Positions 47,366 through 59,929 of a DNA stretch of 64,000 nt are shown piece by piece. The stretch covers positions 186,001-250,000 of the forward strand of contig JAESUZ010001739.1 of NCBI GenBank assembly GCA_017311185.1. The letters run 5' to 3'. The DNA is from Proteles cristata cristata (lineage: Eukaryota > Chordata > Mammalia > Carnivora > Hyaenidae). How positions within the stretch are numbered: the stretch's first letter is position 1; every line of letters begins with the position of its first letter. The notes beneath the pieces are model-generated. The model did no database searches, had not been told where the DNA came from, and saw only the letters and a list, made by a program, of their open reading frames with translations. A program made the position numbers and the translations under genes.

Positions 47366-48724
47366 TACTCATTTCTAACTTAAGTGCCATGCATACTTTA
47401 CCTTCCATGAACTTCTTATCAGGAGTTATTTGTAATGAAAGCCTACAAGGTTCATGTTCAAATTAGTGACACTGTGGAACAGCAGTAACAAGGGGGGAGG
47501 TGCAGTGGGAACTGGCAGCCTATACACTGCTCTGGACCGGCAGTGTGTGACACACTCAGAGGGGGTCACTGGAGGAACAGGTGTAAATATCTGGCCTAGA
47601 AACTAGACTAGTGGGGACAGGGGATAAAGGCTGTTTTTAAATACTCTAATTAGTGTCATCATGTAAAAGATTGGGACAAACATGTAGACAGTGGCCTGCA
47701 GGATGGAGCCCAGACCTGGGTGGATGTTACAGACAGACTAGGAATCCTTATAGGAAAGAAACTTCTAGCAGCCAGAGTGGAGAATACAATGGGCTGCCTC
47801 CAGAGGGAGTGAGTTCTAGGATCCAACCCAATATGGAAGAGACAGCTGAGGGTTTATTATGGGACTGGGTCACTAGGGGCTGGGGGTAGGGGAAACCAAA
47901 AAGGTAAACAGAGTAGGAGGTCCCTGAGACCCCCTTCAGGCTCTGTGCAAATCGACCCCCCCCCCAACTTCTGTGATACCAGCTGCAGGGATGGAGTGGA
48001 GTGGGGCACTGAACTCAGGGAAAATTAAAGACTAGTGCATTGTTTCCGAGCACTGCAGAGGAAATATGGCCAAGAACCCCCGCGCTGACCTCCAGGCCTG
48101 GTAAGAGTCATCACATCCCCCCTTATAGCCTCTAGAAAAAACAAAACAGAAAACCCACAAACACATTCTTAAAACGTTTCTTAATGCAAGTCAAAGGCCT
48201 GTCCCAGAATAGCCATTTCCTTGCCAAGGCTGTGGGACTACATTTTTCTGAATGAGTCATTACTGTTTAGGAATGGGAATAGGAGAGAGTTTGGGGAACT
48301 GACATCTCACTGCTGCTTCCAGGAGATGGTGTACCAACATGCACACAAGTACAGACACTGCAGAAGTTCAAGCACACTGCATACTAAGGGAAGAAGAAGG
48401 CTGTTTCTCAGAATTAGAAGCAGATTTGTGTCAGGCTCTGTTCCCATCTGTACATTCATTCTCTCCTAGTATCACTCTGGTGCACATACAACATTGTAAT
48501 TTTCACCTGTGTTGTTACCAGAAGGCATCAACAGTTTCTCAGCAAGGAATTCCAGGCTAAAGAACCAACTTTGCCTTCCTAAAAGACCATCTCCAAAGGA
48601 CTTATGAGCACTTTAAAAATATTGGTTGACAGATCATCAACATGGCTTTTCTTCCAAAGGTAAAGTGGTGACTGCAATCTTCATTATTATTTTAAAATCT
48701 AAAAGATTAATCAAACAAGTTCAC
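47366..48724. other. Unique intronic sequence
   Basis: No gene or repeat family recognised. It contains a C10 run at 47956-47965. Small open frames (for example 47653-47889) have no supporting features. Confidence 0.4.
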
Positions 48725-49365
48725 ACCCTCAAAGATGGCTATAACCATAAAGACAGACAACAGGAAATGTCGGCAAGGATACGGAAAAACCAGAACTGTC
48801 ATACTTTTCTCGTGGGGATGTGAAATGGTACAGCCACTGTGAACAAGGCTGGCGACGCTTCGAATCATTAAACAGAGCTACCAGATGACCCCCTGATTCT
48901 ACTTCTAGACCAGTGAAAACATGTCCACACTCAACTTGGACATAAAGATTCACAGTAGAGCCACCCACAATAGTCAAAAAGTAAGAAAACCCAAATGCCT
49001 GTCCACTGGTGAATGGATAAACAAATGTGGCATAACCACATGATGCATTATTATTATTCAACGCTAAACAAATGAAGCACTGAGCTATGTCACAACCAGG
49101 ATGAACTTTGAAAATATTACGCTAAGTGAAAGAAATCAGACACAAAGGCCATATATCATCTATCGCATTTATATGAAATGTTCAGAATGGACATCTCCAC
49201 AGAGACAGAACAGATTAGTGGTTTCCAGGGCCTGAGGGGACAGGGAGCAGGAAGAGTCTGTTGCTGGGTATGGGGCTTCCTTTTGAGGTGACAAAAACGT
49301 TCTGGAATCAGCAGTGGTAGTTATACTAAAGAATACTTAAAAACATAAAATACAAACTTAAAAAA
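48725..49365 (+). mobile_element. Ancient L1M 3' fragment
   Basis: 'gtcggcaaggatacggaaaa', 'gtggggatgtgaaatggtac', 'agccactgtgaacaaggctg', 'ggtgaatggataaacaaatg', 'gcactgagctatgtcacaa', 'gtgaaagaaatcagacacaa' and a 3' UTR-like end at 49365. No ORF survives. Confidence 0.75.
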
Positions 49366-49689
49366 CCAAAAGATTAGCATTCAGATACTTGGGGGCCTAA
49401 GATAACAGAAATCACTAGTTTACATCTTTCTGTCCACTCTCTCTTCTAAATTTTACCACCACTTTTAGGAGGGCAGGAGCCCAGCCATCATGGTTCTTGC
49501 CACTTCCTCTGGTTCTTGCTGGAGGCATATAAGGACGCCCACAGATAAACTGCATGGGTGCCCAGCGTTCATTATCCCCCAGTGCAGAAGCACATTAACT
49601 GAGGTCACACTGGAAACCACTATATTGGGGGGCTTCAATTTTATGCCTTCCTAACACCACCTATAATATTCTTCCTGTAGAGAGAGGTG
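49366..49689. other. Unique intronic sequence
   Basis: No gene or repeat recognised. Confidence 0.35.
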
Positions 49690-50600
49690 GGTCTACAAAT
49701 TATTAGCAGAGAATAAACATGGATAATTCTTTTTTTTTTTTTATCTCACTGAATGACAATCCTTTGGGGTGACAATCCTAATGTCCCCCTGGCTCGTCTT
49801 CTCACTTCAGAAGCACACACTTGCCCGTTCCTGCCCTTGCATTGTGCATGGAAGCCAAGGCGTCTCTCTGGAGTGCATTCTGTAAGCTCAAGCACAGCTG
49901 GCAGAAGCAGCAAGATATCTGCAAGTTCCCTCCTGTCTGTGCTGTAACATTTTAATGAAACAACCCCGGGGTAAGATGATAAAGACACTGACATGGTACA
50001 AGAAAATCCCTCTCCAACACAGCTTAACAGCCATGCCCACATCCCACACTTAGCTTTTTTATGATGTCTGCCTACTGTCATTAAATTCCAATCTAGCCAG
50101 GGAAAAGTCACCTCTTGGCCCCATCTTAACATTATAAGAGTTGTGCATGGAACTTTAATTGATGGCAATAAAGCTGTCTGCCCATATCCTAACATGGTGA
50201 GATACACAGACACCAGAAACCTGATTTCCAAGCTGGAGAAAGGTCCTCATTTGAATTCTTATCTGTTGAAAAACCAAAGAATGAGCTGACAGTCTACCAC
50301 TTAATGAATTAGAAATCACTTATGTGGGTACCCTTTGTGCTAAGTTAATGCATCCTTTTAAAAAGGTTATTTCTGTATTGGATTCGTCCTTTCACATTCG
50401 ACTGGAGGCGACTGCAGATTTATTCATTCAGCAAATTTATTCTTGCAGTAGCTCTCAAAAATCAGCATACACTATTATACAGCACAGGCCCCATTTGTGA
50501 AATTATTTATAGCCTTATTTAGAAAGCTAAGCTTCCTTAAAACTGACAATTTTATTGGCTGACTTAAGCTCAACTCCAAGGCAAGGAGGGGTTGCAATTC
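49690..50600. other. Long repeat-free AT-rich stretch, candidate conserved regulatory element
   Basis: About 900 bp of high-complexity sequence with no recognisable transposon apart from a T run at 49730-49742. It has many ATTA-type cores ('aactttaattgatggc', 'cttaatgaattagaaatc', 'aagttaatgcatcc', 'gtcattaaattcc') and a run of AT-rich motifs at 50340-50560. Such blocks are often developmental enhancers in long introns. No alignment was possible, so this is inference. Confidence 0.3.
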
Positions 50601-51780
50601 TTACTTAGCTCAGGATCCTGGGCTCCTGCCATACCTTTCAAGGCCAAGGCTGCCCTTGGGAGCCACTTCACAGGTTTGGCTTTGCCTCTGCCTGGTCTGG
50701 CTGCCATCAGACTAGGTAGGTTTACAGAGGAGGATCTGGATTTAGGACTTCAATGGGAAATGCAAAATACACAAAGTTCTGCTGCAAAGGGATAAAGGGT
50801 TGCTATTATTTGGGGATTCCAGGCTGTTAGAAACCATGCCAGGTATTCTATCTGCCTATCTGTCCTTCTATCCCTCACCCTTTACCTTCACTTCCTTCTC
50901 CTCACTTTGTCTGCCCTGCACTCATTTCCCTTCTCTCCTTACCCTGTCTTCCAGTTGTCAAGGTGATTAAAAAAATCATGAGCCATCCATTCCTTGAAAT
51001 GTGATATTTGCTTCAATACTGAATTATCAGGACTGTTCATCTTCAGAACTGAGACCTGTCAGAAAATGGTCCCTCTCTGCTTCACAGAAGTCCTGAAGTC
51101 CTGACCACACTGGAACATGTGGTAAAATGGTGGTAATCCACTGGAATTTGACCAGAACTTTGAGATTCTCATGGCCAATGTTTGATGTCCACATGTGACG
51201 AATCCCTTACTCATGCATTTCTTCCACCATTCATAATGGTAGTTGGAAGTAGACCTTTTCCCCTCTAGAAATATGTCTTTCCTTGGGTTGTATGGCAAGG
51301 CGCCAAGGTTGACATCTGGTACACATTTATTCATATTTACCAGATCTGTGCTGCCACAGAGGATTTTATCTAGACAAGACTCCTAAATTGTCTTGGCAAT
51401 GTTTAATCTTCTATTGATTAGTCTTATCTCCTGTAATCCATCCAGTCATTGAAGAGTGTTTGTTAAATTTCTATTTTAATAAAAACCCCAATAACAACAT
51501 TTCCCTTGCTTTGTTAAATGGAAACAAAGCATAATCTAATTTTTAAAATACTCTAAGGAGATAATAAAATTTTGACAATTGTATGCCCTGACTCAACTAA
51601 TTTATACTTCAAATGTTTCTAATCCATGCTGGCTTTGGCAATGAACGATGTTCTGGAGTGAAGAAGAGGCAATCTGCATGCCACATTTGCTCTACCAATA
51701 TACTAAATTAAGTGGCAAGACAGTGAAGGTGTGGCATTTTGATGACAGCAATCTAATTAAAAGTAAATCCAAGGATATAA
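50601..51780. other. Unique intronic sequence
   Basis: No gene or repeat family recognised. The interval 51050-51340 includes a 91-residue minus-strand open frame without domains; 'tgaatgtttctaatcc' type AT-rich sequence follows. Confidence 0.35.
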
Positions 51781-51796
51781 GGCTGGAGTTCCATTA

Positions 51797-52010
51797 TTTT
51801 AAAAAAAATATATTTGTTTTTGAGAGAGAGAGAAAGCGCATGAGCACAAGTGCATGCACAAGCTGGGGAGGGCTAGAGAGAGAGGGAGACAAAGGATCTG
51901 CAGTGGGCTTTGTGCTGACAGCAGTGAGCCCAATGCAGGGCTTGAACTCTTAACTGTGAGATCATGACCTGAGCCAAAGCTACTCAACTGACTGAGCCAC
52001 CTAGGCACCC
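51797..52010 (-). mobile_element. Carnivore tRNA-type SINE with perfect target-site duplication
   Basis: Minus strand: 'ggggtgcctaggtggctcag', 'tcacagttaagagttcaagc', CT-rich body, A/T tail. Flanked by a perfect 14-bp duplication 'ctggagttccatta' at 51783-51796 and 52011-52024. Moderately diverged. Confidence 0.9.
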
Positions 52011-52209
52011 CTGGAGTTCCATTACTGACTACATACGTCAAAGAATGCAAAGAACAGCAGAAAAACATTTGAGAGATGTGTTCATCCACTTCAGCATCTT
52101 GTATGTTCATGTGTCTTTCTGTCATAAATACTATTTCTTATTATTAATACTTAGTCATATTCATTAAATTGCTGTAATGTCTCCTTAATAGCAGCCATTC
52201 TTGAGAAAC

Positions 52210-52420
52210 AATCATAGAGGCATTACATACATCCTAAGGCATTACATACATCCTAATCCTCACTTTTAAATCCCAGCAAAAGAGGCAATATTACCTTCAT
52301 TTTACAGATCAAAGGTTCAGGAATCCTGAGAAAACTGTATAGGGTCAAATAGGGCAGAGATTTAAATCCAAGTCTGGAACTAAACTCCATGGTCATTGGT
52401 CAGCTCACTGGACCATTCTG
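52210..52420 (-). mobile_element. MIR SINE
   Basis: 'ttaccttcattttacagatc', 'aaaggttcaggaatcctgag', 'gtatagggtcaaatagggca', 'gagatttaaatccaagtctg' and 'gaactaaactccatggtc' are reverse MIR core and head. Confidence 0.7.
52218..52255. repeat. Perfect 19-bp tandem duplication
   Basis: Two adjacent identical copies of 'aggcattacatacatccta', within or next to the MIR relic. A small local duplication, probably replication slippage. Confidence 0.95.
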
Positions 52421-53650
52421 CCTCTCTACACATGCTCAACAGAGGACCATGTCTAGAGAGCTTAATTTCCCCCCAGAAATAAATTCATTTGCATGGCACT
52501 GCTTATTCACCTGTAGCATTAGCCTCTCTGTTGACATTTCACAGGAGAGGAATACCAATAATCTCACATGAACAATATATTGTACATCAAAGAGCTAGAG
52601 CTGATAACTGATTTTGGTGACTTAGTGAGCAGAGAGTTTAGATATTTTGATTAGGTTGGGATAGGACTAATGTGCTCCCAGATAACAAGTGCAGATCTGA
52701 TAGGTAGAATCATCTACTTTTTATAGCATGTAAATTGGCCTTGGATTCAAAAATGCAGGGGAAGCTGTGATTCACTGTTGAGAAGGTGAGTAACGTGGTC
52801 CTGTATCTGGAGCCGTTCTACTGGCAGGAATGATAGCCTTGTGTTCACTGTGGTTACACCTGACATCTCTTGTGCTGCCTCTCCTGTCCAGGAGACCACT
52901 GGCTTCTGTGCAGAGAATAGGAAGGAAACTTCTTCTCTGGGTTGTCATGTGGCCCCTCCTCACAGGAACACCCCTCCAGAGATAGCCATGCCAGCAGGGG
53001 CCAGCACAATGGATAACAGTCAGGAAAACTGGACAAAGAGAACAGTCACCTTCATTCCACAAACATACTCTGCAGGGTTATGGCTGCATGCATTCCAGTC
53101 CTCACCAAAACCCCATGCAAGAGAGGCAATGGCACAGTGCAGGCAGTGTCTGTGAGGACAAAACCTCGGGGAAGGCCTGAAGGGAGGGGAATACAGGCAA
53201 ACAGCTAAAGAGCCTGAGGAGTCAAAGATGCCTTCACGGACCAGGGGACATGTGAGGTTTTGAAAGATGAGTAGAGGATTGCCAGGTAGAGGGGAAGAGT
53301 GAGCATGGAAGAAAGAGCTTGGCCACCAAGCACAAGTAGGGTATGAGGCGAGATGCAAAGATGACTTAAGGGATAGCCCTCAGGTCTGAAGGAATTATGT
53401 CATAGAGTGCAGCCAGGTAATGCAAAACAACTCATTTGAAATCAATCCCAAGGCTATTTTATTTAATTGTGTGGGACGGAGAGGCTGTGTTTAGCAATCA
53501 GAGCACCTATGAACTCCAAGCTAGCAGCCAGAGCACACTGCTTTTCCCCTCCTTCCAGCTTGCTGGGGGTGGGAGGTGTTGGCCACCTGAAATCCCAGTT
53601 AGCACAAACATCCTCTCCCCATCCCAGAGGCTTGGCTCCAGGCAAGGCTC
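52421..53650. other. Unique intronic sequence
   Basis: No gene or repeat recognised. Overlapping open frames at 52772-53155 and 53020-53358 lack domains. Confidence 0.4.
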
Positions 53651-53651
53651 A

Positions 53652-53698
53652 AATGAAAATTTAAAATGGAAGGCCTAATGAAAATTTAAAATGGGAGG
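53652..53698. repeat. Imperfect tandem duplication next to a SINE
   Basis: Two copies of a 22-25 bp unit based on 'aatgaaaatttaaaatgg', at 53652-53676 and 53677-53698. The second copy overlaps the left target-site duplication of the adjacent SINE. Confidence 0.8.
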
Positions 53699-53704
53699 TG
53701 CTCA

Positions 53705-53953
53705 GAGCCCCTGGGTAGCTCAGTTGGTTAAGTGTCCAACCCTTGATTTTGGCTCAGGTCATGATCTCACAGTTCGTGAATTTGAGCTCCACATCTGACT
53801 CCATGCTGATAGCACAGTCTGCTTGGGATTCTCTCTCTCCCTCTCTTTCTCTCTGCCCCTCTCCCATTCATGCATGTTCATTCTCTCTCTCTCTGTCTTT
53901 GTCTCTCTGTCTCTCTCTCTCACCCTCTCTCAAAATAAAAATAAAACTAAAAC
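53705..53953 (+). mobile_element. Carnivore tRNA-type SINE with target-site duplication
   Basis: 'agcccctgggtagctcagtt', 'cacagttcgtgaatttgagc', 'tgcttgggattctctctctc', CT-rich body and 'tcaaaataaaaataaaac' tail. Flanked by a 21-bp duplication with two mismatches at 53684-53704 and 53954-53974. Confidence 0.9.
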
Positions 53954-53974
53954 ATTTAAAATGGAAGCTGCTCA

Positions 53975-55379
53975 CATTGGGATCTATCCTTGCCCTCTCT
54001 AACCCTTAATATACATCAGTGGAGATTTCTACATCCTAAATGCAAGGAAAATGGGACCAATGTGATTACTAGCCGTCACTCTCCCAAGGAGAGAGCAATG
54101 CCTCCTTTGCCTGGTTGGAAAAGGCTTGAAGGATCTGGCTGAAATGTCTGGGACAGGGGAGCAGGCCAGACCCAGGAGAAAGCCAGCCACATTCATTTGG
54201 CTCTGGTCAGGCTTCCCCAAGTTGACACATTTTAAAAAGAGGGGAGGGGGATAAAGCTAATGTTTAAAAATAACAGGGACAATAAGAGAAGATCAGGATG
54301 GGAAGGAACTTTATGCTCTAGAACAAGTCCCACAGGACTGTTTTTTGCCATGTAGGCCTCTTCCATTTGGGCATGGGAAGCATATATCCATGCTAACTTG
54401 TATTTTTCTAACCAATAAGCTGCAAGAGAGGAAAATCAAAGTGCTTGTAAATGCAAGCTCTAGGAAAGGGAAGCACTGGGTGCTCTATGGGTCTCTGCTG
54501 GGCCAGCAGGCAGACACAGTGAGGATCATTTGTCTCTTTCCAGCCACTGCCTTCACTGGCTCAGGAGAAGGAGAAATATATATAGAATTTACACCGGGAT
54601 GCTGAAGGGACCAATTCTTTCTCAATTCCAAATAATGCAACAAGCTTAACCCTTGGGCCTTGCAAAATTGTACTGCTGTCACTATTTAACATCTATGGGG
54701 TGACAACCAAGAGTGAGGTACAGAAGAAGGAACCAAGACACCCCCTCAGGCAGTGTAGGGAGCTCCTGACCTGCATTCAACCATGAGTGGTCACTGTGCC
54801 TGCAGCTGCTGGATGAGGCAGAGCACACACCACAGACCTGGCACTGCTCAGAGAACAGAGATACAATTCACTCTCCCAGCTTTCATCCCAGCCAGATGAG
54901 TGCTTTTGATCTATTCTGGAACACAGACTTTAAATAAGGATGTTCACAGAAGTTCTGAAGTAAAATTTCATTGCATATTTAATCCATTTGGATGCCAGTT
55001 GGGTTTGATTCCAGAATCCTCCCTCTTTCTTCTCAGGCCACCGTCTGCCTTTGAAAGAGGGGTGGTCTAAGGCCAGGCTAATGGGGGCTCACCTATTATA
55101 CTCAGTCTTGAGGTAGGATGGTGGCATGCACAAGTGCCAGCACCTGAGTGTCCCCTGGAAGCTGTCCAGGGCAGCACCAGCTCCTGACCAGAGCAGAATT
55201 GGTGGACCGTTCCCACTTCATGGGGACCCCACACCTCCCCAACCAGGCTAAAGAAACAAATGCTGCTCTCTAAATGCTGCCATGCATATAACTCCCACTA
55301 GAGTCTGGCAATAGGCACCTTGACTTTGAAACAATACATCCCACAAGAGGAAGTTCCAATTGTCTGACATCTTTATACC
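53975..55379. other. Unique intronic sequence
   Basis: No gene, RNA or repeat family recognised. Confidence 0.4.
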
Positions 55380-55820
55380 ACCAATTCCAAAATACAGAGC
55401 TCAAAAGTGCTGCTATTCAATCACTGATAAATGAGTATTTTGAGAGTAATCCTTTCTCCCCCCCTTAACCCAAAATTCTCTCTTAATCAACTGGCACCCA
55501 GTGGTACTCCTTCTTCATAGACGGCATGTGCAGTAAACTGGCAAAGAGCAAACATTCAGGAATGGATTTTCAGCGTCTGGGAGGTATGCAGCCAGTCACG
55601 CTAGGAGGAACAGCCGAATGGAAATACTCTCAAACATCTGGGGCTGCGCTTCGAATTTCAAAGTGATTCTTCTGCTTGCACAACTTTACAATCTTGGCAT
55701 TTGCCAAATGCTTATGTTTTGCTTAATCTGAAATTAGGCAAGGATTTCAGCTCTCACTCTCAGTATCACTAGAATGGTTTTTCTGCATAAAGGAAGCTTT
55801 ATTGCATACCAAAATTCAGC
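55380..55820. other. Repeat-free stretch, candidate conserved non-coding element
   Basis: High-complexity sequence with a CpG-containing core ('ggggctgcgcttcgaatttc') and AT-rich motifs ('gcttaatctgaaattaggc'). No transposon is visible. Suggested for conservation testing only. Confidence 0.25.
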
Positions 55821-56745
55821 CTGTTCGTGGCTTAGTGAGACAGAAGGAGAGTAAGGGTCATTAGCAGTCTCATTCTTCTCCACTTTGCAATATCTGCCTT
55901 CCCATCAAATGCAGGTCTGCTCCTTGCCTGTGCTGTGCTTTTGATCAGTAAAGGCAGCAAAGCTGCCCAAGGCCCCTCAGTTCTCAAGCCGAGTGAGACA
56001 CTGCTGACCACACTCAGCTTTCCTCTTGACCCAGACACCAGTTATTTGCCTCCCTGAGGAATCTAAACCCCAGACAGATGAGGTCTTTTAGTTCTAGCAT
56101 GTACTGCCCAGTTACTGCCAGGACACCAGGAAGGTAGGCATAAACAGAGTGCATACTGCAAAAGGTGTCTTCTCAAAAGTCAGACATCGCTCTTAAAATT
56201 TAATACTGTAGTATAAAAATAAAGGTAACCAATACTATGCAACTAAAGTCATTCAAACATGGGTCAGTTCTCTTTTCCCAGGGACAAGAACTGACAGAAA
56301 CCAAAGAGGACTTTTTAACTGTCCTGTACTTTAGAAAAAGCATCAGAACACAGGGAACAAAGCCTGGCAGAAACTGGACCAAAACTGAGTCCTTACTGTG
56401 ACCTGGGCCAGCCACTTACCTAATCACACCATGCCACACTCTGACCCAGTTAGCTGGGGGCATCAGGGGGAGTGGGCCTGGGGTGCCCTCCCTAGGACTA
56501 AATCATACAGCTTCCTCACTGAAGTCCAACAGGTGAAGCGGGAGAGATGAGGACCCTCCTCCCTTTGCCCCTTCTCCCTTGGAATTAACTCCCTAGGGCT
56601 GGGAACAGAGTCAGGGTCAATGGTGCTGATGATGGGCAAGACCTGATACAAAACCACTGTCAGCTGGTGAATAAGAATTGCCATTCCATGAGTTCACCTC
56701 ACCAGAAAGCACATCCAAATGCCCCTGTGGTCCCATGAACCCAAC
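55821..56745. other. Unique intronic sequence
   Basis: No gene or repeat recognised. Confidence 0.35.
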
Positions 56746-56747
56746 AC

Positions 56748-57402
56748 TATAAAAACAGATGATGAAAACATATGGCTCCCCAAAACTTGAACACTGATGT
56801 TTATTGTAGCTTTATTCATAACTGCCAAAATTTGGAAGCACCTTTGGTAGGTGAATGGATAAACAAACATGTAGACGACAGAATATTATCCAGTGCTAAA
56901 AAGAAATAGAGCCACAAAAATACAGGAAGAAACCATAAATGTATATTGCTAAGTGACAAAAAGCCAATCTGAAAAGGTTATATATAGTATGATTACAACT
57001 GTAGGACATTCTAAAAAAGTGAAAATACAGAGACAGTAAAAAGATTAGTGGTTTCCAAGGACTCAGAGGGATCAACAGTGAAGGGGCTCAGGAGGATCAA
57101 CAGTTAGAGCAGTGAAATTCTATATGATATTACAATGATGGAAACATGCCATCATACATTTGTCCAAACCCATATCATGTATAACACCAAGAACCCTAAT
57201 GTAAACCCTGGACTTTTGGTGACAGTGATGTGTCAATGCAGGTTCACTGACTGTAAGAAATGTACCTTCCTGGTGGGAGACGTTGATAGTGGGGGAGGCT
57301 TGCATGGTGTGGGGGTGGGGGTAATGGGAAATCTCTGTAGCTTCCTTTAGATTTTGTTGTGTACCTAAAACTGCCCTATAAAACAAAGTCGACTTAAAAA
57401 AA
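56748..57402 (+). mobile_element. Ancient L1M 3' end
   Basis: 'gaacactgatgtttattgta', 'gctttattcataactgccaa', 'ggtgaatggataaacaaaca', 'aagattagtggtttccaagg', 'ggtgacagtgatgtgtcaat', 'gggaaatctctgtagcttcc' and an A-run near 57400. It has the same 3' UTR as the L1M ending at about 7475, so the same or a sister subfamily. Confidence 0.8.
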
Positions 57403-58870
57403 AATGCAGACAGTGTGGAGTCCCTAAGATAAGTGACAAGTTCTCATCATGCCAAGGGCTATTGCTAAAGACCACCTGTGCAGCAATGATCATAGTGACA
57501 TGGACGCCCATTGGCTGCTCACCTCCAACAGACAAGGGGCCAGAGTCAGAAGGAGAACAACCAAGCACTGAGCCCTCTTTACCAGCTGGAGGCACAGAGC
57601 CAGACATGATCACGTGGGAATTTCCCTGGTGCCAGCCTCAGTTCTGAATCCACAAAGAAAAATGTGAGCTTCACCCTTTCCTCTCCTGTCCTCCTCATGT
57701 CCACTGTACCCTCAGATGGTAGCCCCACGGTGCTGACCACTGTTCAGCTGTGCAGATCCGCTGTGAAGGATGAAGACCAAGAATCAGGACATCAATGGAC
57801 CCTTCTCCAAGCCCTTAAGTTCAACAAAACTGGCTCTGAACACCTACTAAAGCTCCATCTTGGCCTCTTTCTCCTTTGAAGGCTTCCTTTTTTTTTTTTT
57901 TTTCTACTTTAGAACTGCATGCTGGAAAATTAGTTTTTAACCACATCAAATCCATGAGTATTAAAAATCTTTTCAATGTAGGCAAAAACCCTGATATATT
58001 TGCATGAAATCTCATACAGACCAAAAAATCCTTCAAATACATCTCAAACGGTTTCCCATTCTCTAGTGTAACATGGGAGCAGAGACCTACCAGCTTTGGT
58101 AATGGGTGATATTCTGGTGGCTGGTGGCTTGGTACTTAGATCAAGTCCTGACATGAAAAAGCAAGTGAGCAGCCTTCCAGGAAGGGTGTGTCTGCACCAA
58201 CAGAGGCTTGTCTGTGCTAATGCAGCCCAAAGCTCTTAATTCTCCACCTTCCCAAAGGTCACAAGAGCCATACACAATGAAATAGAAGAGCTGACAGATG
58301 AGCTCTGGATGGGAGAACAGCAACTAAGACAGGAGGCACCCTTGCAGACCATGACCTGGCAAACATGTCTTCATGTGTAACAGTTTCTGACATCTGTAAG
58401 ACATGTACTCACTGTCCCCTCTGCTGACAGCAAAAACTGACCATCGTTCTGCATGTTTTCATCCCCAGATACTTTCTAGCAGCCTCTTAGTGTAAGTAAG
58501 TGTATTCTATAGGAATAAACTATCATTTTCCTCAAACTACTCTAATGTGATAGAGGGTTATTTTGCTTTGCTTTTAATCACAAAGAGAATTTTAAGGCTC
58601 AAGGGACAAAGAATTGACCTTGCTGAGTCAACTGCTTGCTGAGTAATACCCAGTTAATAGCCCAAAGCCGAGGCTGGACCCAGGGCCCTCTGCCTTATTA
58701 TGGAGAGATGGACAGCACTGTGGGGGTCCCAAAGAATAAATCCCAAAGAATTTATCCTAAGGAATAAATCATAACATAAAACCTTTTTCCAGTAATACCC
58801 AGTAGAGTCTAGGGCCTTTGTCTTCATTTTTCTGCAGCAGTGCCACCTTAATGGACCTGTCTGCATCAGT
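57403..58870. other. Unique intronic sequence with a T16 run
   Basis: No gene or repeat family recognised. A T homopolymer lies at 57888-57903 ('ccttttt...ctac'). Confidence 0.4.
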
Positions 58871-58879
58871 AGGTACCCT

Positions 58880-58965
58880 CTGTGTCTGCACTGTCCAATA
58901 TGGCAGCCATCACCAAGTATGGTTAGTGGCTCCCTACGTGAACAGCACAGCTCTGGAATGGGCAC
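58880..58965 (+). mobile_element. Possible MER3-like hAT fragment
   Basis: 'ctgcactgtccaatatggca' and 'gccatcaccaagtatggtta' followed by 'gtggctccctacgtgaac' resemble one end of a hAT-type element beginning with a gctgtccaatatggtagcca-like motif. Short and internally deleted; the name is tentative. Confidence 0.4.
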
Positions 58966-59925
58966 TGGTGGTTCTAAAACTAAAAGCTTAACTGAAAATA
59001 ATAGTCACACAGGGTGATGCTGTGACTTTCTCATGTTCACCAGTGGTGTTTTAGTTTTGTTCTATGTCCTACCAACACTGACAGGTCTATGATGGGCCTG
59101 TCTAATATACTGGTAGTCCTATTTGTGGACTGATTGTCCTATTCATGGGCAAAAATTTGATGCCAGTATAGTTATACCCCACATTAAACAAAACCAAGCT
59201 GGCAAAGGAATTTACAGAGTAAGATGATTATTCACTTTTTACAAAATTCATCAAATGATTCATTATGGAGCATTTGCCTTACGCATGTAAAGAAGGACTA
59301 ATTTACAAATTTACACACAGCCTTTAAAGACCAAGCAAAGTAACAGACACATGCAAATGAAGGTGGACACATTATTCATGAGGTGGCAGGAATAATAAAG
59401 ATGAATAAGCTAGCAGTTATATTCATAGGATGGAGAAATTCCTCCCTACAGGGAGTTAAAGGCAGAGGTTAGGCCATTGAGGGCTGAACCACTTTCCCAG
59501 TGGGGTCCTGTCCCCTACCCTCCTTCATTGCTCGCCTGGCTACACCAAAGCATTATTACTGTCATTTCTACAAGATCCATGGAATTTACCCCTTTAAAAG
59601 ATCCATTCTTTGGAATCCTGAGCCTCTAGGACAATTGAGGATTCATCAATTTATCCAGTTCAGGAAAAATAAATTCTTCTAAACTGTATTCTAAATACTG
59701 CTCCTTCCACATATATGACCTAGTGTCACTTCTGAGCCCCTGTCCTTGGTTCCCTGTTACATAGCCCAGTATCACCTGTGCCTTCTCCCACCACCCCATA
59801 GCCCACATTCAGTAACTGCTCAGGCCTGCTGTCTTCTGTCACTGTGATGTCCCCAAAGCCACACTGGTCTAGGTCCTTAGGAGCTCCCTGCTCCCCACAG
59901 CTTCTTCCCTCTCTTGCTGTGCCAG
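58966..59925. other. Unique intronic sequence
   Basis: No gene or repeat recognised. 59160-59420 is AT rich and of high complexity. Confidence 0.35.
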
Positions 59926-59929
59926 GGCC

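Noticed and set aside
49746..50231. 161-residue minus-strand open frame
   Set aside because: Sits in a candidate non-coding element, lacks any known domain, and overlaps another open frame on the opposite strand. Chance is likelier than a gene, although a cross-species coding test would settle it.
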